The notes under the pieces are model-generated. The model searched no databases. It was not told the origin of the DNA and saw only the letters and a program-made list of their open reading frames with translations. From Rhodococcus sp. 14-1411-2a (GTDB lineage: Bacteria; Actinomycetota; Actinomycetes; Mycobacteriales; Mycobacteriaceae): a stretch of DNA of 64,000 bases. The stretch covers positions 242,296 through 306,295 of the forward strand of contig NZ_NPGA01000018.1 in the NCBI RefSeq assembly GCF_002259485.1, read 5' to 3'. Below, one piece after another: positions 23,862 to 33,067 of this stretch (position 1 is the stretch's first letter; every line of letters starts with the position of its first letter). The position numbers and the translations under genes were made by a program.

Positions 23862-24539
23862 ATGAGTACCGTATCGAAGCCCCGAGGATTGGCCGGGCGA
23901 CTCGTTCGTGTCTTCTGCGCGGTGGTCGCAGCCCTGGTGGCCGTCGTTCTGGCATCGGCCGGGTGGGTGGCATACACGACGGCGGGGAAGGTCTACGACG
24001 TCGAGGATGCGCCGGACGCACCGGTGGCCATCGTCCTCGGTGCACAGGTGCGCGACGGCAAGCCGATGCGATTTCTCTCCGGACGTCTCGACACTGCGAT
24101 TGCGTTGATGGCGGCGGGGAAGATCAAGGCAATTTTGGTTTCCGGTGATGCAGACGGTAACTCGGGCAACGAGATTCAAGCGATGACCGACTATCTGATC
24201 GAGCACGGAATCGATCCTGCGGTGATCATCGGAGACGATCACGGCATCGACACTTACGACACCTGCGCACGGGCGAAAGAGACCTTCGGGGTCGAACGCG
24301 GACTCATCATCAGCCAACCCCTTCATGTATCGCGAGCAGTAGCGTTGTGCGAGGACATGGACCTCGACGTCGATGGGGTCACGGCGGAGTGCATCGACTG
24401 CAATACCCTTGCGGTGGTGCGTAATTACGCGCGAGAGTTGTTGGCGCGTCCCAAGGCCGTGCTGGATTTGTGGTCCGGCCGCGATCCCGTGGTGGTCTCC
24501 CCGCCTGTCGATTCGCTCGCGACCATCACCGACCGATGA
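23862..24539 (+). CDS. YdcF/SanA-like DUF218 membrane-anchored protein
   Basis: 225 residues from ATG 23862. One N-terminal membrane anchor (about residues 14-39) precedes a DUF218 domain: APVAIVLGAQVRDGKPMRFLSGRLDTAI, KIKAILVSGDADGNSGNEIQAMTDYL and GLIISQPLHVSRAVALCEDM (in outline). This is the SanA (vancomycin-sensitivity) subgroup, thought to act in envelope barrier function; the enzyme activity is not established. The cysteines at DTYDTCARA and the CIDC pair near the C-terminus are notable. Confidence 0.8.
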   Translation: MSTVSKPRGLAGRLVRVFCAVVAALVAVVLASAGWVAYTTAGKVYDVEDAPDAPVAIVLGAQVRDGKPMRFLSGRLDTAIALMAAGKIKAILVSGDADGNSGNEIQAMTDYLIEHGIDPAVIIGDDHGIDTYDTCARAKETFGVERGLIISQPLHVSRAVALCEDMDLDVDGVTAECIDCNTLAVVRNYARELLARPKAVLDLWSGRDPVVVSPPVDSLATITDR

Positions 24540-24727
24540 GTGTGGCCGACGGCGAGGTGTGAATCAGCCCCTCGGTTCTGGATATGTGCCTCCGATCGGC
24601 GTCGGTCATTCGAAGTAGGGGAGCCGATCAGGCGGACGACGGGGATGGCGACGGCTCCAGCCCGGCTACAGTGAGCTGGCCCGGTTCGACGACTCAGCGG
24701 ACCCGTTTTTTCAGGAGAAGTGAACGC

Positions 24728-26323
24728 TTGAGCTGGATCCGCTTGAACGACGTCGCCAAGGGATACGACCAGAAGGTGATGTTGCGCGAGGTGTTCTTTC
24801 GTCTCGCTGACGGCGATCGCATCGGTCTGATCGGCCGCAACGGCACGGGCAAGACCACCCTGCTGCAGCTCCTTCTCGGGCGTGAGACGCCCGATTCCGG
24901 AACCGTCGATGTCACCGAGGGCGCACGAATCGGGTACTTCTCACAGTTCTCGGAACTCGACGGCGATCGCAGCATCCAAGCGGAGCTCGAATCGCTTTTC
25001 GTCGCTGTCCACGCGATCGAGGTCGAGTTGGCCGAAGTCGAGGCAGCACTCGGCGGTGATCTCGACGAGAAGCAGATGTACAAGCTCGTCGATCGGCAAG
25101 CCGAACTGCTCGACGCCATGGAGAACAGCGGCGGTTGGACCTACCACCAGCAGATCGACACGGTGCTGTCGATGCTCGGATTCAACGCCGAACGACGTGA
25201 GCTACCCGTCGATCGACTGTCGGGTGGTTGGCGCAACCGCGCCGCGCTGGCCAAGATCCTGATCGAGGCACCCGACGTCCTGCTGCTCGACGAGCCGACC
25301 AACTTCCTCGACGTTGCCGGAATCGCCTGGCTCGAACGGTGGCTACGTGACTTCCGCGGTGCGCTCCTCGTCGTCTCGCACGACCGTGCGTTTCTCGAGC
25401 AGGTCGTCACCAGCATCGTCGAAATCGAGAACCATCACCTGCAGACGTACGACGGAAGCTATTCGGAATACGTTCAGCAGAAGCAGTTCAGGCTCAAGAA
25501 CCTCGAACGTGAGTTCAGCAACGAACAACAATTGCTGGCCTACGAGCAGGAAGCGATCAGCGATCGCAAGGAAGCCGTGAAGAACCCCAGCGGGGTGCTC
25601 AAGCGTCGGCTGGCGAACATCAAGAAGAGCAAGAGTCCGCGCCCGGTCGACACAGTGGTCACTGCAATCTACGGCGGACTGCACGTGCACGACAACCTGG
25701 CCGAGATCACGGGGATCTCCAAAAGCTATGGCGAGCAACGACTCTTCGAGAACATCTCGTTCACCGTGCACCGCGGCGACCGCATTGCCATCACCGGACC
25801 CAACGGATGTGGAAAGACCACTCTGGTGGACATCCTCGTCGGTGCCGAGCAACCGGACGACGGCAAGATCAAATGGAAGACCAAGGCTCCGTCGTTCATC
25901 TACTACAACCAGGTGCTGGCCGATCTCGATCTCGACGACACCGTGTCGCATTCGGTCAACGCAATGCCGGGCAGTCTCGCACTCACGGCAACGAAGAAGG
26001 AAGTGCACCGCTTCCTGACGCTGCTGCAGTTCTCCGAGCTGGATCTCAAGTCGAAGATCGGAGTTCTGTCCGGAGGCCAGAAAGCGCGCGTTGCCCTGGC
26101 TCAGTGCCTACTGTTCGGCGCAGGCGTCATCGTGCTCGACGAGCCCACCAACCATCTCGACCTGCAGAGCACTCAGGTACTCGAACGCGCCTTGATGGCG
26201 TTTCCCGGTGCGGTGATTCTGGTGAGTCACGACAGGTTCTTCGTCGAGAAGGTGGCCTTTCGGCAGTTGTCGTTCGATGGCAAGGGCGGCGTCACCGAAA
26301 TCGCTGGTGTGCAGATGGCCTGA
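24728..26323 (+). CDS. ABC-F family ATPase
   Basis: 531 residues from TTG 24728, with GGAG about ten bases upstream; the open frame upstream to 24584 looks non-coding. Two ABC domains without membrane segments are visible: Walker A GRNGTGKTT (residues 36-44) with LSGGWRNRAAL and LLLDEPTNFLD, then GPNGCGKTT with LSGGQKARVAL and VLDEPTNHLDLQS. The inter-domain linker is rich in charged residues (KNLEREFSNEQQLLAYEQEA, KSKSPRP), as in ABC-F proteins that act on the ribosome. Possible roles are translation rescue or antibiotic resistance by ribosome protection; the subgroup is not assigned. Confidence 0.9.
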   Translation: MSWIRLNDVAKGYDQKVMLREVFFRLADGDRIGLIGRNGTGKTTLLQLLLGRETPDSGTVDVTEGARIGYFSQFSELDGDRSIQAELESLFVAVHAIEVELAEVEAALGGDLDEKQMYKLVDRQAELLDAMENSGGWTYHQQIDTVLSMLGFNAERRELPVDRLSGGWRNRAALAKILIEAPDVLLLDEPTNFLDVAGIAWLERWLRDFRGALLVVSHDRAFLEQVVTSIVEIENHHLQTYDGSYSEYVQQKQFRLKNLEREFSNEQQLLAYEQEAISDRKEAVKNPSGVLKRRLANIKKSKSPRPVDTVVTAIYGGLHVHDNLAEITGISKSYGEQRLFENISFTVHRGDRIAITGPNGCGKTTLVDILVGAEQPDDGKIKWKTKAPSFIYYNQVLADLDLDDTVSHSVNAMPGSLALTATKKEVHRFLTLLQFSELDLKSKIGVLSGGQKARVALAQCLLFGAGVIVLDEPTNHLDLQSTQVLERALMAFPGAVILVSHDRFFVEKVAFRQLSFDGKGGVTEIAGVQMA

Positions 26324-26332
26324 CCTTCCGGG

Positions 26333-27949
26333 CTACCCGTTGATCTTCGACGTGGACGTGCCCCACTCGGCGTCGCGCAACTCCTTCTTTCGGATCTTGC
26401 CGGTCGATGTCTTCGGCAACTCGACGATGAATTCGACTGCGCGCGGGGCTTTGTACGACGCGATAGCCGATTTCACGTGCGACACGAGCTCTGCCTCGGA
26501 GGCGTCCGCACCCGGCACCAGCACCACGAATGCCTTCGGTCGCTCTCCCCATTTGTCGTCCGGCACTCCGATGACCGCCACATCGGCGACGGCTGGGTGG
26601 CTGGCAAGTGCCTGTTCGACCTCGATCGTCGAGATGTTCTCGCCGCCGGAAATGACGACGTCCTTGGCACGATCGAGCAGCTGAACGTAGCCGTCGGGAT
26701 GCATCACCCCGAGATCTCCTGAATGGAACCAGCCGCCCGCGAAGGCCTGCGTCGTACCGGCTGCGTCGTCGTAGTACCCCTTCATGACGTTGTTGCCGCG
26801 CATGACGATCTCACCCATTTCGACGCCGTCGGGTTCGACGTCGATCAACGTTCCGCCTGCATCCGGCTTGTCTCGCACCACGCGCAAACGGTCGGCAGTG
26901 AGCATGCCGACTCCCTGTCGAGCCAAGCGCTGAGCCTGGTCGTCGGCGTCCAATTCGAGCCATTCCTGTTTCGCCTCGCACACCGAGTACGGACCGTAGG
27001 TCTCGGTGAGGCCGTACACGTGTACGAGCGTCGCTCCCAGCGCTCGGATCTTGCTGATGATCGTCGGACTCGGTGGAGCGCCCGCCGTGACGATGGTCAG
27101 GGGTCTGTCGAGCGAATGCGCCTCTGCGGCAGTGGCAAGAGTGGTCAGCACCGTCGGCGCGCCGGCAAGGTGATCGACACCGTTGTCGATGGCCGACCAG
27201 ATAGCGTCTCCGCGCACTCCGCGGAGGCACACGTGCGTGCCCGACGCGGCCGTGACCGCCCAGGTGGTGCACCATCCGTTGCAGTGGAACATCGGCAGTG
27301 TCCACAGGTATCGGGTGTCGATGCCGAATCCCTGGTGGTGCAGTTCTCCGAGCGAATTGAGATAGGCACCGCGGTGGGTGTACATCACGCCCTTGGGTCG
27401 ACCGGTGGTGCCCGAGGTGTAGTTGATCGTGATGGTTGACGTCTCGTCGTCGACCTCCCACTCCAGTGGATCGTCGGAGCCTCTCTCGAGGAAGGCATCG
27501 TATCGAGTGGCGTGCGGCAGCGTTGCGTAACTGCCGTCGACGGCGGGTGTCTCGACGATCTCACGGACCGAATCGGCGATCGGATCTGTTCCGAGTCCGG
27601 ACAGCAGCTCCGAATCACCCACCAGCAGAACCGAACCGGAGTGATCGCAGATGTAGCGAACCTCGGCGGGCGACAGTCTGGTGTTGATTGCGACCAGAAC
27701 GGCACCGGCCAGTGGAACCGCGTAGTGCGCGAACAACAGCTCTGCAGAGTTGGACGCGATGTAGGCCACCCGATCTCCGTGGCCGACACCCGACGCGCGC
27801 AGTGCGTGCGCGAGCCGGGTGACGTCGGCAGCGAACTGCTCGTAGGTGAATGTCCTGGGCCCGTCCACCACGGCGGTCTTGTGGGGGTGGACCTCCGCTG
27901 CGCGTTCGAGAAAGCGAAGGGGCGTCAGGGGAGTATCGAGACCGGTCAT
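26333..27949 (-). CDS. Acyl-CoA synthetase (AMP-forming, FadD-like)
   Basis: 538 residues from ATG 27949; a GTG at 27970 is in frame. Adenylation motifs are the phosphate loop YTSGTTGRPKGVMYTH (about residue 175), VYGLTETYGP, GWFHSGDLGVMHPDGYVQLLDRAKDVVISGGENIS (in outline) and the C-terminal LPKTSTGKIRKKELR with the catalytic Lys. It should activate a carboxylic acid as acyl-AMP and then acyl-CoA in the cytoplasm. It resembles short- to medium-chain synthetases of the FadD3/DitJ kind; chain length is not resolvable. It lies 20 bases after the DUF2786 gene. Confidence 0.88.
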   Translation of the reverse strand: MTGLDTPLTPLRFLERAAEVHPHKTAVVDGPRTFTYEQFAADVTRLAHALRASGVGHGDRVAYIASNSAELLFAHYAVPLAGAVLVAINTRLSPAEVRYICDHSGSVLLVGDSELLSGLGTDPIADSVREIVETPAVDGSYATLPHATRYDAFLERGSDDPLEWEVDDETSTITINYTSGTTGRPKGVMYTHRGAYLNSLGELHHQGFGIDTRYLWTLPMFHCNGWCTTWAVTAASGTHVCLRGVRGDAIWSAIDNGVDHLAGAPTVLTTLATAAEAHSLDRPLTIVTAGAPPSPTIISKIRALGATLVHVYGLTETYGPYSVCEAKQEWLELDADDQAQRLARQGVGMLTADRLRVVRDKPDAGGTLIDVEPDGVEMGEIVMRGNNVMKGYYDDAAGTTQAFAGGWFHSGDLGVMHPDGYVQLLDRAKDVVISGGENISTIEVEQALASHPAVADVAVIGVPDDKWGERPKAFVVLVPGADASEAELVSHVKSAIASYKAPRAVEFIVELPKTSTGKIRKKELRDAEWGTSTSKING

Positions 27950-27969
27950 GGCAGTCAATGTAGCGCGCA

Positions 27970-29268
27970 CTACGAGGCCAGATCGGATTTGTCGATACGT
28001 TCGCGCCCACCGGTAAGGTCCGCGCGTTCGGCGGCGGCGCGGCCGGCATGCGATCCCGCTGTATTGTCGCTGCTGAACCTGATCGTTCTCGTCGTCGGAT
28101 GCCGGGCCGCGAACGCTCGGTCGACTGCGTCGGTTCGTTCCGCCATGATGGGCACCAGCGCAGAGCCGTGTTGTCGAGTGGCGGCCGCGGTGGCGCGGTC
28201 GCGTGCTTCGGTCAGTCGTTCGCCGATACGGTGGGCGTAGGCGATCAAGAATGCGTTGCGGAAACTACGGGTCCGCGCTGCCGGCGAATCGGCCACCTCG
28301 TCGAGTGCGCGCGTCGCTTGCACGAGTAGCGAGGTGTAGAGGAGCTCGCACAGATCGAGATCGACGGGCATGCCGATGATGCTGGCCAGCAAGTACTTCT
28401 TCTTCCACAGTGTCCTGGCACCATTTGCATGGCACACGCAGTGCAGCAGAAGCAGTTTGGCTTTGGAGTACGGATTGCTCACCATGATGCGTCGCGTGAC
28501 GACATCGTCGATCAGGCTGCGAGGGTTCCCCACATCGAGAAGCGCGCTGTCGATCGCGTAGCGCGTCATCAAATCTTGGGCTTTGGCCGATAACGCCTCG
28601 GCCTCAGCGGGGAATTGCGTCGACTCGGCCTTGGCCAGCAGCCCTCGGATTCTGCCGAGCATCTTCGAGTCCGTGGCTCGCCGGGGGCCGGTCGCTGCCG
28701 ACTGTGAGGTCCACCTGGCCGGAGGGGGCAGGAGCTTCTCGAGGGGCAACAGCCATGTCGAACAACCGAGTACGAGCAAAAGGGTGTACCAGGACTGCGC
28801 CGACGATCGTCGGTTGTACGAACGCCACCTTTGAAGTCTCTCGGCGGTCGTGCCCCCGGCGGAGTCGACTCGCAGCTCGGATAGCTGATCACGCCATGAA
28901 TCCGGAGCGAGGCGCTCGGCCGAGCTTCGTGCCGTGTGTGCTCCGATGGCCTCGACGATGACCACTATGCCGTCGCCTCCGGCGCACTGAAGCGTGACAT
29001 GAACGAGTTCGGTTGGCTGCCAACCGTTCTCGAACGCCGTGTCGAGAGCATCGTCGAGTGTTCGCGCCGCGCAATCGTGCACCGAACGACTCTGTTGCGC
29101 ATCCAGAGCGGCCAAGCGTTCCGCTACCAGCCGGACCCTGTCTTTTCCCGCTGATCCGAGTTGGGCGAATCCGATTCCGCTGTCGAGTAATTCGCTCGGA
29201 TCGGCATCCTGCCACGCGCTGGTCGCCCGCGTGTACTTGAAAAAACTGTCCAAATCGATACGACTCAT
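27970..29268 (-). CDS. DUF2786-domain protein
   Basis: 432 residues from ATG 29268, with GGAGGGG upstream; a GTG at 29301 is in frame. The central MLGRIRGLLAKAESTQFPAEAEALSAKAQDLMTRYAID block (in outline, about residues 205-242) is the DUF2786 domain. It is followed by helical sequence with LLLHCVCHANGARTLW and an Arg-rich C-terminus. No catalytic motif is recognised. The family is found in bacteria and phages. It is followed closely by the acyl-CoA synthetase gene, with which no functional link is obvious. Confidence 0.75.
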   Translation of the reverse strand: MSRIDLDSFFKYTRATSAWQDADPSELLDSGIGFAQLGSAGKDRVRLVAERLAALDAQQSRSVHDCAARTLDDALDTAFENGWQPTELVHVTLQCAGGDGIVVIVEAIGAHTARSSAERLAPDSWRDQLSELRVDSAGGTTAERLQRWRSYNRRSSAQSWYTLLLVLGCSTWLLPLEKLLPPPARWTSQSAATGPRRATDSKMLGRIRGLLAKAESTQFPAEAEALSAKAQDLMTRYAIDSALLDVGNPRSLIDDVVTRRIMVSNPYSKAKLLLLHCVCHANGARTLWKKKYLLASIIGMPVDLDLCELLYTSLLVQATRALDEVADSPAARTRSFRNAFLIAYAHRIGERLTEARDRATAAATRQHGSALVPIMAERTDAVDRAFAARHPTTRTIRFSSDNTAGSHAGRAAAERADLTGGRERIDKSDLAS

Positions 29269-29297
29269 CGTCGTCCCCTCCACGTCCCCCGGTGTGG

Positions 29298-29316
29298 TCA
29301 CCGAACTGTTCGGTGA
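29298..29316. promoter_or_regulatory. Palindrome upstream of the DUF2786 gene
   Basis: TCACCGAACTGTTCGGTGA is a perfect palindrome with 9-base arms and a single central base, 29 bases upstream of the DUF2786 start. The minimal loop makes an operator more likely than a terminator. Confidence 0.45.
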
Positions 29317-29358
29317 GACGCAGAGTAGGGGAGGGGTCCGACAAACTATTCGAACGTG

Positions 29359-30168
29359 TCAGCGAGGGGCAAGCATCTGTAGCAATTCCTCGACCGACGG
29401 CAGACCGGGGATCACAGGAAGGTTGGGAACAGAGACGGCGGCGGGCGGTGCCGTCAGTTCGATTCCGCCGAGCGCGCCCAAGACGTCGTCGGTGTTGGTG
29501 CTGCTCGGTCCGTACGTGTTGGAGGCGACGACGAAATCATCGCCGATCGACGCTGACGCGACAACACTCGACCGGTCGTCGGCCCATCCCCACTTGCTCC
29601 CCGTCACGCCGGCCAACTGCTGGGTGCCCCAGTCCTGAACCATTCCGTCGCGTGCCACAGGAGCCGCGGTGTTCATCCAGGCGAGGACCGGGCTGGCGGG
29701 GTCGGTGCGCTTCTTCGCCGCCAAGAATCGCACGGTGTCGGCTGTGCTCGTGGACGAGCTGCCCCAGAAACCTCCCCGCGAGGTAGAGGTGAGTCCGTAC
29801 TCCGCGGCGGTCGCCGATATTGCCTGGGGGTACTTGTTGTCGAGGGTCGATGCGGCACCGTCGTCGCTGACCTGGATCATCCGCGCGGCGAGGTCGAGGT
29901 CTCTCGGCGAACCATCGCCGAAGCGGACGACGTAATCGGCCATGTAGAGCTTGACCGTCGACAGTCCCGGGCGCGCCGAATTGTCCTCAGCGCTGCCCAC
30001 ATAGGTCCCTGTCGGGAGATGTTCGTACGACAACGACGTCCGTGCCGGGACATCGGAGAGGTCGCCGGGTGTCGGCAAAGCCTGGGCCGGTGCCGCGCAT
30101 ACCAACGCCATGGCAATACCGACAATTGGGACAGCGGTTCTGGTGAAGATGCGTCGCAGGGCCGGCAT
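29359..30168 (-). CDS. Secreted serine beta-lactamase/PBP-like (SxxK) protein
   Basis: 269 residues from ATG 30168, with GAGGAG upstream. A Sec signal peptide ends near APAQALP (about residue 30). The mature protein has a candidate SxxK tetrad (STVK, in GLSTVKLYMADYVV) followed by SDD in MIQVSDDGAASTLDNKYP, where class A enzymes have SDN. A weak third element is SKWGWAD where KTG would be expected. The layout matches the actinobacterial beta-lactamase-like serine hydrolase family. Hydrolysis of beta-lactams cannot be claimed; a cell-wall or esterase role is equally possible. Confidence 0.6.
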   Translation of the reverse strand: MPALRRIFTRTAVPIVGIAMALVCAAPAQALPTPGDLSDVPARTSLSYEHLPTGTYVGSAEDNSARPGLSTVKLYMADYVVRFGDGSPRDLDLAARMIQVSDDGAASTLDNKYPQAISATAAEYGLTSTSRGGFWGSSSTSTADTVRFLAAKKRTDPASPVLAWMNTAAPVARDGMVQDWGTQQLAGVTGSKWGWADDRSSVVASASIGDDFVVASNTYGPSSTNTDDVLGALGGIELTAPPAAVSVPNLPVIPGLPSVEELLQMLAPR

Positions 30169-30330
30169 CTCGTGCTCCTCGAGGTGTTGGCCCGCCGTGA
30201 GTCGGTGACCGATGACTGTAGTTACCCCGATAGTAGACGCTTCAACCTCGAGGCCGTCCGGATGAATGCGACGTTGTTGCACTCGGAGCGACCGAAAGGC
30301 ACATTGATCCCAACCGGGGTGCGCGATCGG

Positions 30331-31929
30331 TCAGGAGCGGCGCAGCGTCGAGAGCAGTGCTTTCGAGCGTCGCAGTGGGCTTCGACTCGAGTCGGCCGGC
30401 CACGTGCTGGGCAACTCGATGGGGTCCGTCAGGCGACCGGCATTGAAGTCGTCGACCAGGTGTCCGACGGTTTCCTGGGCGCAGGATTTGTTGGTGCCGA
30501 TGAATCCCGAGGGGCCACGCTTGATCCAGCCGGTGACGTAGGTGCCGGTCGCGGTCGACCCACCTACTTCCTCCAGGACGCGCCCGCCGTTGTTGGGAAT
30601 GATGCCGGCACGATCGTCGAACGGAACTCCGGGGAGCGCGACGCCGCGGTAGCCGATCGAGGTGAGGACGAGCCCGGCCTCGACGATGTCCACGTCGCCG
30701 GTCGGGACGCTGCGAACCACGTCCTCGCTGTCGGCGGACAGGCCCATCCGCTCGAACTCGACGCCCGTCACTCGATCGGTGCCGAGGATGCGGGTGGGGG
30801 AGAGAAGATAGCGCAGGGTGATTCGCCTGCGGCCGTCGCTGTGTTCGGGGGATTCGTCGACGTGGCGAAGCAACTGCAGCTTCTGCGCCACGGCGTGGGG
30901 AAGGTCGTCGGTGCTCGCGAGTCGGACGGTGACCGGATCGAGCGCGAGTTCGCTGCGGTCGATGGCCAAGTCGATATCGGGGACGGTCAGCAGCCCGGCG
31001 AACTCGGGAACGGTGAAGGCGGACTGCGCCACGCCGCGGCGACCGACGACGACCACCTCGCGAATGGAGCTGTGGCGCAATGCGTCCAAGGCGTGCGGAG
31101 CGATGTCGGTCCGAGCGAGGGCATCCGGATTCATCGTCAGAATGCGGGCGACGTCGAGGGCAACGTTGCCGTTGCCGACGACCACCGCGCGCTCGTGCGA
31201 GAGATCGAACGTGCGATGTGCGTGGTCGGGGTGGCCGTTGTACCAGGCGACGAAGTCGGTAGCCGAACTGCGCCCGGGCAATTCGGCACCGGGAATGCGG
31301 AGCTCACGATCCGATGACGCCCCGACCGCATAGATGACGGCGTGGTGGGTGTCCATCAACTCGTCGTGCGTGACGTCCTTGCCGACCTCCACGCCGAGGT
31401 GGTACGTGAATCCCTCTTGCGCAGAGATGGTTTCGAACAAGCGCGATACCTGACGCGTCTTCTGATGATCGGGTGCGACGCCGAGGCGAGCGAGGCCGTG
31501 TGGTTGCGGGAGTCGGTCGTAGACGTCGACGCTCACGCCTGGTTGCGTGAGCAGTTCGTCCGCGGCGTACATGGCCGATGGGCCCGACCCGACGATCGCG
31601 ACTCGCAGCGGCTGACGATCCCGCGAGGCCGACGCAGCAGGCGTGACCGGTGCCAGGATGGGCCGAGGCGGGCGCTCCTGTTTGTAGAAATCCGCATTGA
31701 TCGTCAGGAACGGCAGTTGTGCCTCTGTCAGTTTCGCCTGCGGCACAATGGCATCGACCGGGCAGGCCGAGACGCACGCGCCGCAGTCGACACACGACTG
31801 CGGGTCGATGTGCAACATCTCCGCCGTCAGGAAGTCCGGCTCGTCGGGAGTGGGATGAATGCAGTTGACAGGACACGCGTAGACGCACGATGCGTCGCTG
31901 CAACATGACTGGGTGACGACGTGGGGCAT
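30331..31929 (-). CDS. fprB: Ferredoxin/ferredoxin-NADP reductase fusion FprB
   Basis: 532 residues from ATG 31929. The N-terminal 80 residues hold two 4Fe-4S cluster motifs (SDASCVYACPVNCIHP and CVDCGACVSACPVDAI). The rest is an adrenodoxin-reductase-like flavoprotein: VAIVGSGPSAMYAADEL (FAD site), AVVVGNGNVALDVARI (NADP site) and the C-terminal GWIKRGPSGFIGTNKSCAQETV. This is the FprB layout of mycobacteria and rhodococci. It transfers electrons between NADPH and iron-sulfur proteins. It follows the AurF-like diiron gene by 27 bases, so it is a plausible electron donor for that oxygenase. Confidence 0.92.
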   Translation of the reverse strand: MPHVVTQSCCSDASCVYACPVNCIHPTPDEPDFLTAEMLHIDPQSCVDCGACVSACPVDAIVPQAKLTEAQLPFLTINADFYKQERPPRPILAPVTPAASASRDRQPLRVAIVGSGPSAMYAADELLTQPGVSVDVYDRLPQPHGLARLGVAPDHQKTRQVSRLFETISAQEGFTYHLGVEVGKDVTHDELMDTHHAVIYAVGASSDRELRIPGAELPGRSSATDFVAWYNGHPDHAHRTFDLSHERAVVVGNGNVALDVARILTMNPDALARTDIAPHALDALRHSSIREVVVVGRRGVAQSAFTVPEFAGLLTVPDIDLAIDRSELALDPVTVRLASTDDLPHAVAQKLQLLRHVDESPEHSDGRRRITLRYLLSPTRILGTDRVTGVEFERMGLSADSEDVVRSVPTGDVDIVEAGLVLTSIGYRGVALPGVPFDDRAGIIPNNGGRVLEEVGGSTATGTYVTGWIKRGPSGFIGTNKSCAQETVGHLVDDFNAGRLTDPIELPSTWPADSSRSPLRRSKALLSTLRRS

Positions 31930-31956
31930 GAGGTTTCCTGACGGCTGGGGCGCGAG

Positions 31957-32976
31957 CTATGCGGCGAACTGGCTGGAACTGCGGTCGGGTTCGCTGCGGA
32001 AACGGGACGCTTTGCCGTCGATTCCGCACAGCTTCCACATCAGGCCAGCGGCGCGATTCATCATTCCGGTGTCGTTGGCCAGCATGCGGACGTCTCCGAA
32101 GTAGTCCTGCAGTGCGTGCTGCGACTCCGGAGTGCCCCAGAACAGGTCCTTCTTCACCTGCTTCGGGATGTCGAACTTCGTCCAGAACTTCTTCGGCGGA
32201 ATGACGATGACGTCGCACAGAATGCGCATCGTGATCGGGAAGGCCAGCGAGAGCAAGAACCGTCCGGCCTTGGACATCTTGGGGACGCGGCGACGCAGCA
32301 ACTGGTGTGCGAACGAGATGTGCCGCGCTTCCTCGGCGACGTGAATTGCCATGACACTCTGCATGATCGGGTGGATTTCTTCACCGGACCGCAGGACCGA
32401 CTTCTGAATGTGGTCGATGGGCTCCTCGCCTGCGAGAACGCCGACGAAGAACAACTCGGGCAACAAAGTGGCGAACAGGGGGATGAACGGCGACAGCATC
32501 TTCATCGGCCGACTCATGCCGGGAGCATCGGAATCGACGCGGTTGACCATCTCCTGGAACATCAGGGTGTGGTTGCACTCTTCGATGGATTCGTGGGTGC
32601 AGTAGCGTGCCTCGGCCGAGCCGTTGGGCAGCGAGAACACGTACTGCATCATGCCGCGGATCAGAATGTTCTCGAACTGAAGACCGACCTTGGCGACATT
32701 GGCCTGACGCCACATGCCGATCTCGATCTGCTTCTCGAGCGGCAGTGCTCGGTACCAGGCGTGGCCGCCGATCGGGTCCGTCTTCGCGGGCAGTACCCAG
32801 CGAGGATCGTTCGCGGGCACCGCGAACTTCTCGGACTCCCAGTCGATATCCACGTACGGGTCGAAGTGCTTGTGAACAGAACCCTCGGACAACAGGGTGA
32901 GTGTCTCGATGTATTGCTGCTCGTCCGCGGTGTCGGTATCGACCGAAACGGACGTGGTGCCTGTCGTCAGTGTCAT
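31957..32976 (-). CDS. AurF-like diiron oxygenase
   Basis: 339 residues from ATG 32976. It is an all-helical ferritin-like protein; ESIEECNHTLMFQEMV and AIHVAEEARHISFAHQLL supply the two ExxxH-type metal-binding helices of the AurF/diiron oxygenase family, with extra Glu in VGLQFENIL. AurF oxidises an aromatic amine to a nitro group; most actinobacterial relatives are uncharacterised. The next gene encodes FprB, which could reduce the diiron centre. An imperfect GTTAA...TTAAC repeat lies just upstream of the start. Confidence 0.8.
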   Translation of the reverse strand: MTLTTGTTSVSVDTDTADEQQYIETLTLLSEGSVHKHFDPYVDIDWESEKFAVPANDPRWVLPAKTDPIGGHAWYRALPLEKQIEIGMWRQANVAKVGLQFENILIRGMMQYVFSLPNGSAEARYCTHESIEECNHTLMFQEMVNRVDSDAPGMSRPMKMLSPFIPLFATLLPELFFVGVLAGEEPIDHIQKSVLRSGEEIHPIMQSVMAIHVAEEARHISFAHQLLRRRVPKMSKAGRFLLSLAFPITMRILCDVIVIPPKKFWTKFDIPKQVKKDLFWGTPESQHALQDYFGDVRMLANDTGMMNRAAGLMWKLCGIDGKASRFRSEPDRSSSQFAA

Positions 32977-33005
32977 GGCTTCTCCAAACGAGGTGCGAAC
33001 ATGGA

Positions 33006-33026
33006 GTTAATGTAACCCCAGTTAAC
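33006..33026. promoter_or_regulatory. Inverted repeat upstream of the AurF-like gene
   Basis: GTTAA (33006-33010) and TTAAC (33022-33026) flank an 11-base centre, about 30 bases upstream of the diiron gene. A TetR-type operator is possible. Confidence 0.3.
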
Positions 33027-33067
33027 ACGAAAGGGAAGCGCGCTGAAAAACCGTGTTCGGTTTCCGT

